Positions 61,855 to 64,000 of a DNA stretch of 64,000 bases are shown here, in pieces. The notes under the pieces are model-generated. The model was given only the letters and a program-made list of their open reading frames with translations. It did no database searches and was not told the origin of the DNA. Each line of letters begins with the position of its first letter. Position 1 is the stretch's first letter. A program made the position numbers and the translations under genes. Origin of the DNA: Leucobacter chromiiresistens (GTDB lineage: Bacteria > Actinomycetota > Actinomycetes > Actinomycetales > Microbacteriaceae); the NCBI RefSeq assembly GCF_900102345.1, contig NZ_FNKB01000001.1, positions 2,542,001 through 2,606,000 of the forward strand. Direction: 5' to 3'.

Positions 61855-61860
61855 TACGCT
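61855..61860 (+). promoter_or_regulatory. Candidate -10 of tRNA-Arg
   Basis: TACGCT, ending 9 nt before the first base of the tRNA. Confidence 0.45.
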
Positions 61861-61869
61861 CGTAGAGTT

Positions 61870-61942
61870 GCCTCCGTAGCTCAGTGGATAGAGCAACGGC
61901 CTTCTAATCCGTCGGTCGCAGGTTCGAATCCTGCCGGAGGCA
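61870..61942 (+). tRNA. tRNA-Arg (anticodon UCU)
   Basis: Acceptor GCCTCCG pairs with CGGAGGC, D arm TAGCTCAGTGGATAGAGCA, anticodon loop CTTCTAA with anticodon TCT, T arm GCAGGTTCGAATCCTGC. The 31-39 pair is a C-T mismatch. CCA is not encoded. Length 73 nt. Confidence 0.95.
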
Positions 61943-61989
61943 CTCGGAGTTCCGCGATCGCTGCGGCGTCATCGAAGGGATCTGAACGC

Positions 61990-63222
61990 GTGCCCACCCC
62001 CAAGCCGGCGCAGGCGAAGCTGCCCTTCGAGGTCTGGGCGCTCGTCGCCGGCGGTTTCACCGTCGCGCTCGGGTACGGGGTCGTCGCGCCCGCGATCCCG
62101 CAGTTCGGGCTCGAGTTCGACGTCTCCAACTTCGCCGCGTCGGCGATCGTCAGCGCGTTCGCCCTCATGCGCCTCGTCTCCGCGCCGCTCGCGGGCTGGG
62201 TCGTCGGCCGGCTCGGCGAGCGACGCACGTACATCATCGGCATCCTCATCGTCGCCGTCTCCACGGGTGCCGCCGCGCTGGCCGCCGACTACACCCAGTT
62301 CGTCGTGCTGCGCGGCGTCGGCGGCATCGGGTCCGCGATGTTCACGGTCGCCGCGACGGCGCTGCTCATCAAGGTCAGTCCGCCCGCCGCGCGCGGTCGC
62401 GTCGCCAGCGTGAACGCCGCCGGGTTCCTGCTCGGCGGCCTCCTCGGGCCGGTGCTCGGCGGCGCCGTCGCGATCTTCGGCCTCCGCGCGCCCTTCGTGT
62501 TCTACTTCTTCACGCTCGTCGCAGCGGCGACCGTCGTCGCCGTCGCACTGCGTCGTTCGGCGCTCGCGGGACGCGCTCCCCGCGGGTCGGCCGACGACGG
62601 CGGCGAGATGACGTTGGGCGCGGCGCTCCGCGTTCCGCAGTACCGCACCCTGCTGCTCTCGGTGTTCGCCTTCGGTTGGTCGTCGTTCGGCGTGCGCGTC
62701 TCCGTGATCCCGCTGCTCGTCGCCGCGACGTTCCACGGCGACGCGACGATGGCCGCCTGGGTGCTCGCAGCCTACGCGGCGGGCAACGCGATCCTCATCT
62801 TCCCGTCGGGGCGGTGGAACGACACGATCGGCCGCAAGCCGCTGCTCATCACCGGCTCCATCATCCTCACCGCGGCCTACGCCGCATTCCCGTTCTCCCC
62901 CGTGCTCTGGGTCGCGCTCGCCGTCATGTTCGCCGCGGGCGCCGGGTCGGCGCTCGTGAACCCGGGGCAGCAGGCAGTGCTCGCCGACGTCCTCGCCCAG
63001 CGCCGCGGCGGATCGGTGGTCGCCGCGTACTCGATGACGAGCGATCTCGGGGGTGTGCTCGGGCCGCTCATCGCCGGGGCGATCGTCGACCTCGCCGGGT
63101 TCGGATGGGCGTTCGGCGCGACCGCCGCACTCATCGGCGTCGCCGCGCTCGCCTGGACGCTCACCCCGGCGTCTCGGCCGCCCGAGGCGACGCCGGCACC
63201 GCCGCGGCCGTCAGCCCTCTAG
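61990..63222 (+). CDS. MFS transporter
   Basis: Major facilitator of 410 residues with 12 hydrophobic segments, similar to multidrug or metabolite exporters of the DHA1 type. The loop 2-3 motif reads GRLGERRTYIIG, motif C-like GFLLGGLLGPVLGG is in helix 5, and GRWNDTIGRKPLL repeats the loop motif in the second half. The GTG at 61990 has AAGGGA about 9 nt upstream. It is possibly co-transcribed with tRNA-Arg, 47 nt before it. Its last 12 nt overlap the end of def on the other strand. Confidence 0.88.
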   Translation: MPTPKPAQAKLPFEVWALVAGGFTVALGYGVVAPAIPQFGLEFDVSNFAASAIVSAFALMRLVSAPLAGWVVGRLGERRTYIIGILIVAVSTGAAALAADYTQFVVLRGVGGIGSAMFTVAATALLIKVSPPAARGRVASVNAAGFLLGGLLGPVLGGAVAIFGLRAPFVFYFFTLVAAATVVAVALRRSALAGRAPRGSADDGGEMTLGAALRVPQYRTLLLSVFAFGWSSFGVRVSVIPLLVAATFHGDATMAAWVLAAYAAGNAILIFPSGRWNDTIGRKPLLITGSIILTAAYAAFPFSPVLWVALAVMFAAGAGSALVNPGQQAVLADVLAQRRGGSVVAAYSMTSDLGGVLGPLIAGAIVDLAGFGWAFGATAALIGVAALAWTLTPASRPPEATPAPPRPSAL

Positions 63223-63774
63223 GTCGTCGACGCCGGGCATCCAGCTGAGGCCGGGCCGCCCCCAGCCGTTCTTGCGCTGCGCCTTCTGCGCGCCCCGGTG
63301 CTCGGGGTGCACGAGCCGGTCGACGTAGAGCAGCCCGCTGAGGTGGTCGTACTCGTGCTGCAGAATGCGCGCGAACCAGCCGCTCGCCGTGATCTCGAAC
63401 GGCTTCCCATCGATGTCCTGCGCCCGCAGCAGGGCGCGCGGGGAGCGCCGGAGCGCGAAGCGCTCGCCGGGGAAGGAGAGGCACCCCTCCACCTCGTCCT
63501 CGCCGGGGATGCCGGGCTCGGGCGGCGAGATCCACAGCTCCGGATTGATGGCGACGCCGCGCGGCGCCGCCTCCTCCTGCTCGTCGTACATCCACACGAA
63601 GACGCGCTTGCCGATGCCCACCTGCGGGGCGGCGAGCCCGACGCCGGGCGCCGCGACCGTCGTCTCGAACATGTCGTCGACGAGCGTGCGCAGCTCCGCG
63701 TCGAACTCGGTGACGGGGGCGGCGGGGCGATGCAGCACGGGTTCGCCGGAGATCACGATGGGAAGAACAGCCAT
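63211..63774 (-). CDS. def: Peptide deformylase
   Basis: Removes the N-formyl group from new proteins. The 187-residue metalloenzyme has GVGLAAPQVG (motif 1), EGCLSFPG with metal-binding Cys98, and QHEYDHLSG with His140, catalytic Glu141 and His144. The ATG follows TAAACT by 7 nt; a GGAG in the gap is only 3 nt from the start. Confidence 0.95.
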   Translation of the reverse strand: MAVLPIVISGEPVLHRPAAPVTEFDAELRTLVDDMFETTVAAPGVGLAAPQVGIGKRVFVWMYDEQEEAAPRGVAINPELWISPPEPGIPGEDEVEGCLSFPGERFALRRSPRALLRAQDIDGKPFEITASGWFARILQHEYDHLSGLLYVDRLVHPEHRGAQKAQRKNGWGRPGLSWMPGVDDLEG

Positions 63775-63781
63775 GGTCTCC

Positions 63782-63787
63782 AGTTTA
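63782..63787 (-). promoter_or_regulatory. Candidate leaderless -10 of def
   Basis: TAAACT, then GGAGACC (7 nt), then ATG. Confidence 0.5.
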
Positions 63788-63855
63788 GGGCGTGCCCCGG
63801 CGCGGCTGACGCCGCCGCCCGCCCGCACCCCTCCGGCCGGCCGCACCCCGCCCAG

Positions 63856-63861
63856 TAGACT
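63856..63861 (+). promoter_or_regulatory. Candidate -10 of orn
   Basis: TAGACT, about 53 nt before the orn start. The perfect palindrome GCGGGCGCGCGCCCGC (63871-63886) lies in the resulting leader. Confidence 0.45.
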
Positions 63862-63914
63862 GAACCGATTGCGGGCGCGCGCCCGCACCACGACACGGCA
63901 CCCGAGGAGCAACT

Positions 63915-64000
63915 GTGGCGAATACGCCGGCTGACCAGATCGTCTGGATCGACTGCGAGATGACGGGGCTCGATGTCGACCGCGACGGGCTGTGCGAGAT
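63915..64000 (+). CDS. orn: Oligoribonuclease (5' end only)
   Basis: Start of a DEDD-family 3'-5' exoribonuclease that degrades short RNA oligomers such as pGpG, linking it to the GGDEF protein nearby. Only 28 codons are visible, with VWIDCEMTGLDVDRD holding the Asp and Glu of the first active-site motif. GAGGAG lies 5 nt before the GTG. Confidence 0.9.
   Translation, partial: MANTPADQIVWIDCEMTGLDVDRDGLCE

Overview
The window is chromosomal DNA of a high-GC Gram-positive actinobacterium. Very GC-rich codons, frequent GTG starts, a mycothiol-linked Rv2466c-type DsbA protein, a group II truncated haemoglobin, DUF3515 and TIGR03252-type proteins, and the coaD-yceD-rpmF-rnc-mutM-smc-ftsY-ffh order point to Microbacteriaceae. 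A Leucobacter-like genus is an inference from gene content, not a search result. No transposase, integrase, phage gene or CRISPR array is visible.

Layout. 1-2.4 kb: start of ffh, a 3-hydroxyacyl-CoA dehydrogenase, and ftsY. 2.6-8.0 kb: a branched-chain amino acid ABC importer, with livHMGF on + and the lipoprotein binding protein converging on - across a perfect 20-bp hairpin; its LivH carries an extra secreted domain. 8.1-18.3 kb: an unknown protein, smc, a DUF4260 membrane protein, a chorismate mutase-like protein, a small zinc-ribbon protein, an acetyltransferase, then mutM-rnc-rpmF-yceD and coaD. 18.4-23.5 kb: a siderophore-interacting flavoprotein and an ABC exporter operon with its own two-component system. 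23.7-26.5 kb: recG and rsmD back to back. 26.7-31.3 kb: gabT-gabD for GABA breakdown, with a divergent PucR-family regulator and an inverted-repeat operator. 31.3-32.75 kb: a small accessory island with an immunity-like protein, a WXG100 protein and a second immunity-like copy killed by a stop codon. 32.8-41.4 kb: thiL, DUF3515 lipoprotein, ddl-gpsA-plsC, murA-leuD-leuC and an apparent leucine leader peptide. 41.5-48.4 kb: TerC, YqhA, tRNA-Leu, mgtE behind a structured leader with a proline-ending small frame, and a three-domain kinase/phospholyase-type fusion. 48.5-54.5 kb: rdgB, rph, murI, rnhB, lepB, rplS, a Nei-type glycosylase and rpiB. 54.5-64 kb: DsbA-like protein, aldo/keto reductase, pepN-mscS-glbO, a HhH-GPD protein, a GAF-GGDEF protein, tRNA-Arg, an MFS exporter, def and the start of orn.

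Two patterns cut across the window. Many first genes of transcription units have a TAnnnT hexamer exactly 6 or 7 nt before an ATG or GTG, as expected for leaderless mRNAs. Several intergenic spots just after stop codons carry short tandem repeats (16-24 bp, 2-3 copies), two of them with long inverted repeats. The leucine leader, the mgtE leader and the WXG100/immunity island are the best candidates for follow-up.
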